Of a stretch of DNA of 64,000 nucleotides, positions 63,701 to 64,000 are shown piece by piece. The notes under the pieces were generated by a model. That model worked only from the letters and a program-made list of their open reading frames with translations. It searched no databases and was not told the DNA's origin. The translations under genes were made by a program, and so were the position numbers. The number at the start of each line of letters is the position of its first letter. Position 1 is the stretch's first letter. Source of the stretch: Edolisoma coerulescens (Eukaryota > Chordata > Aves > Passeriformes > Campephagidae); NCBI GenBank assembly GCA_013397115.1, contig VWZW01004863.1, positions 558,001 to 622,000 on the forward strand, written 5' to 3'.

Positions 63701-64000
63701 TTTTGAAGAGACTGGTAGCACATGTATTTTCCCTAAATAAAGTTCAACATGTAAATTTTATTGTATTCATCATTTATTATAACTGTCAGGATGCTTGTTG
63801 TGACCTGTGAAATTTAGTAAATGATAATAAATTTAGTAAATGATAATAAATGATTTTTTTTTCTGTTTCTGTTTGACTGCTTTTTAAGAAGTTGGAAAAA
63901 TATGCTGCATTACTTTTCCGGGTAAGCAATTGTAGTAATTGCCAGTGAAAGGCTGAGGAGTTGAGAACAAATGCAGAGATATGTTTCAATCTCAAATGAG
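60799..64000. other. AT-rich non-coding stretch
   Basis: No gene or transposon recognised. It contains a T/C-rich stretch around 63150-63260, which accounts for the hydrophobic open frame 63045-63341, and the tandem repeat at 63811-63848. Overlapping frames at 61189-61512 and 61403-61714 on opposite strands show no coding signal. Confidence 0.55.
63811..63848. repeat. Tandem duplication, 19-bp unit
   Basis: AATTTAGTAAATGATAATA is repeated twice head to tail without mismatch (63811-63829, 63830-63848). The lack of divergence suggests a recent slippage event. Confidence 0.85.

Noticed and set aside
1..64000. CRISPR arrays, bacterial operons, tRNA or rRNA genes, telomeric arrays
   Set aside because: No regularly spaced direct repeats, no cloverleaf-like or rRNA-like sequence, and no TTAGGG arrays were seen. 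The repeat content is that of a vertebrate nuclear genome.

Overview
The window looks like a stretch of bird nuclear chromosome that is almost entirely non-coding. It is visibly AT-rich, has no long open reading frame with a recognisable domain, and has no bacterial-type gene layout. The bird assignment rests on the interspersed repeats. There are several CR1 LINE 3' fragments, some ending in the ATTCTATG-like octamers typical of avian CR1. There are three LTRs of endogenous retroviruses, two of which resemble families I know from bird, especially songbird, assemblies. There is also one old MIR-type SINE shared by amniotes. A passerine is my guess; I cannot prove it without a search.

Layout: 0-4 kb holds a CR1 tail and, just after it on the minus strand, a small GC-rich open segment (706-814) with convincing splice sites, the best exon candidate here. 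At 4.4-4.75 kb there is a clear CR1 3' end. A second minus-strand exon candidate sits at 13.4-13.6 kb, followed by an unexplained GC- and CpG-richer block (14.45-15.3 kb). At 19.1-19.9 kb an old MIR copy is followed by a reverse-oriented LTR. At 25.7-27.0 kb two reverse-oriented CR1 fragments lie side by side, and a short one lies at 34.2 kb. From 35 to 46 kb there is mostly unmarked AT-rich DNA with two weak exon candidates (42.0 kb minus, 43.7 kb plus). At 46.5-48.4 kb there are two more CR1 pieces, one from the reverse transcriptase region, followed by a long G/T-rich low-complexity tract (48.56-48.72 kb). At 51.2-52.3 kb is another GC-richer block that I cannot identify, followed at 52.3-52.9 kb by a minus-strand LTR of a common avian ERV family carrying a 32-bp CR1 tail inside it. 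At 56.5-57.7 kb there are two possible ancient LINE fragments. At 60.16-60.79 kb there is a complete minus-strand solo LTR flanked by a perfect 4-bp target-site duplication.

Biologically the window is best read as intronic or intergenic DNA, possibly long introns of a minus-strand gene (candidate exons at 42.0, 13.4 and 0.7 kb) that I could not name. Reading phases show these exons cannot be directly adjacent in one transcript, so other exons would have to lie between them. I found no operon, CRISPR array, tRNA, rRNA or new molecular system. The most rewarding items to check are the two better exon candidates, the nested CR1-in-LTR, the solo LTR, and the two unexplained GC-rich blocks.
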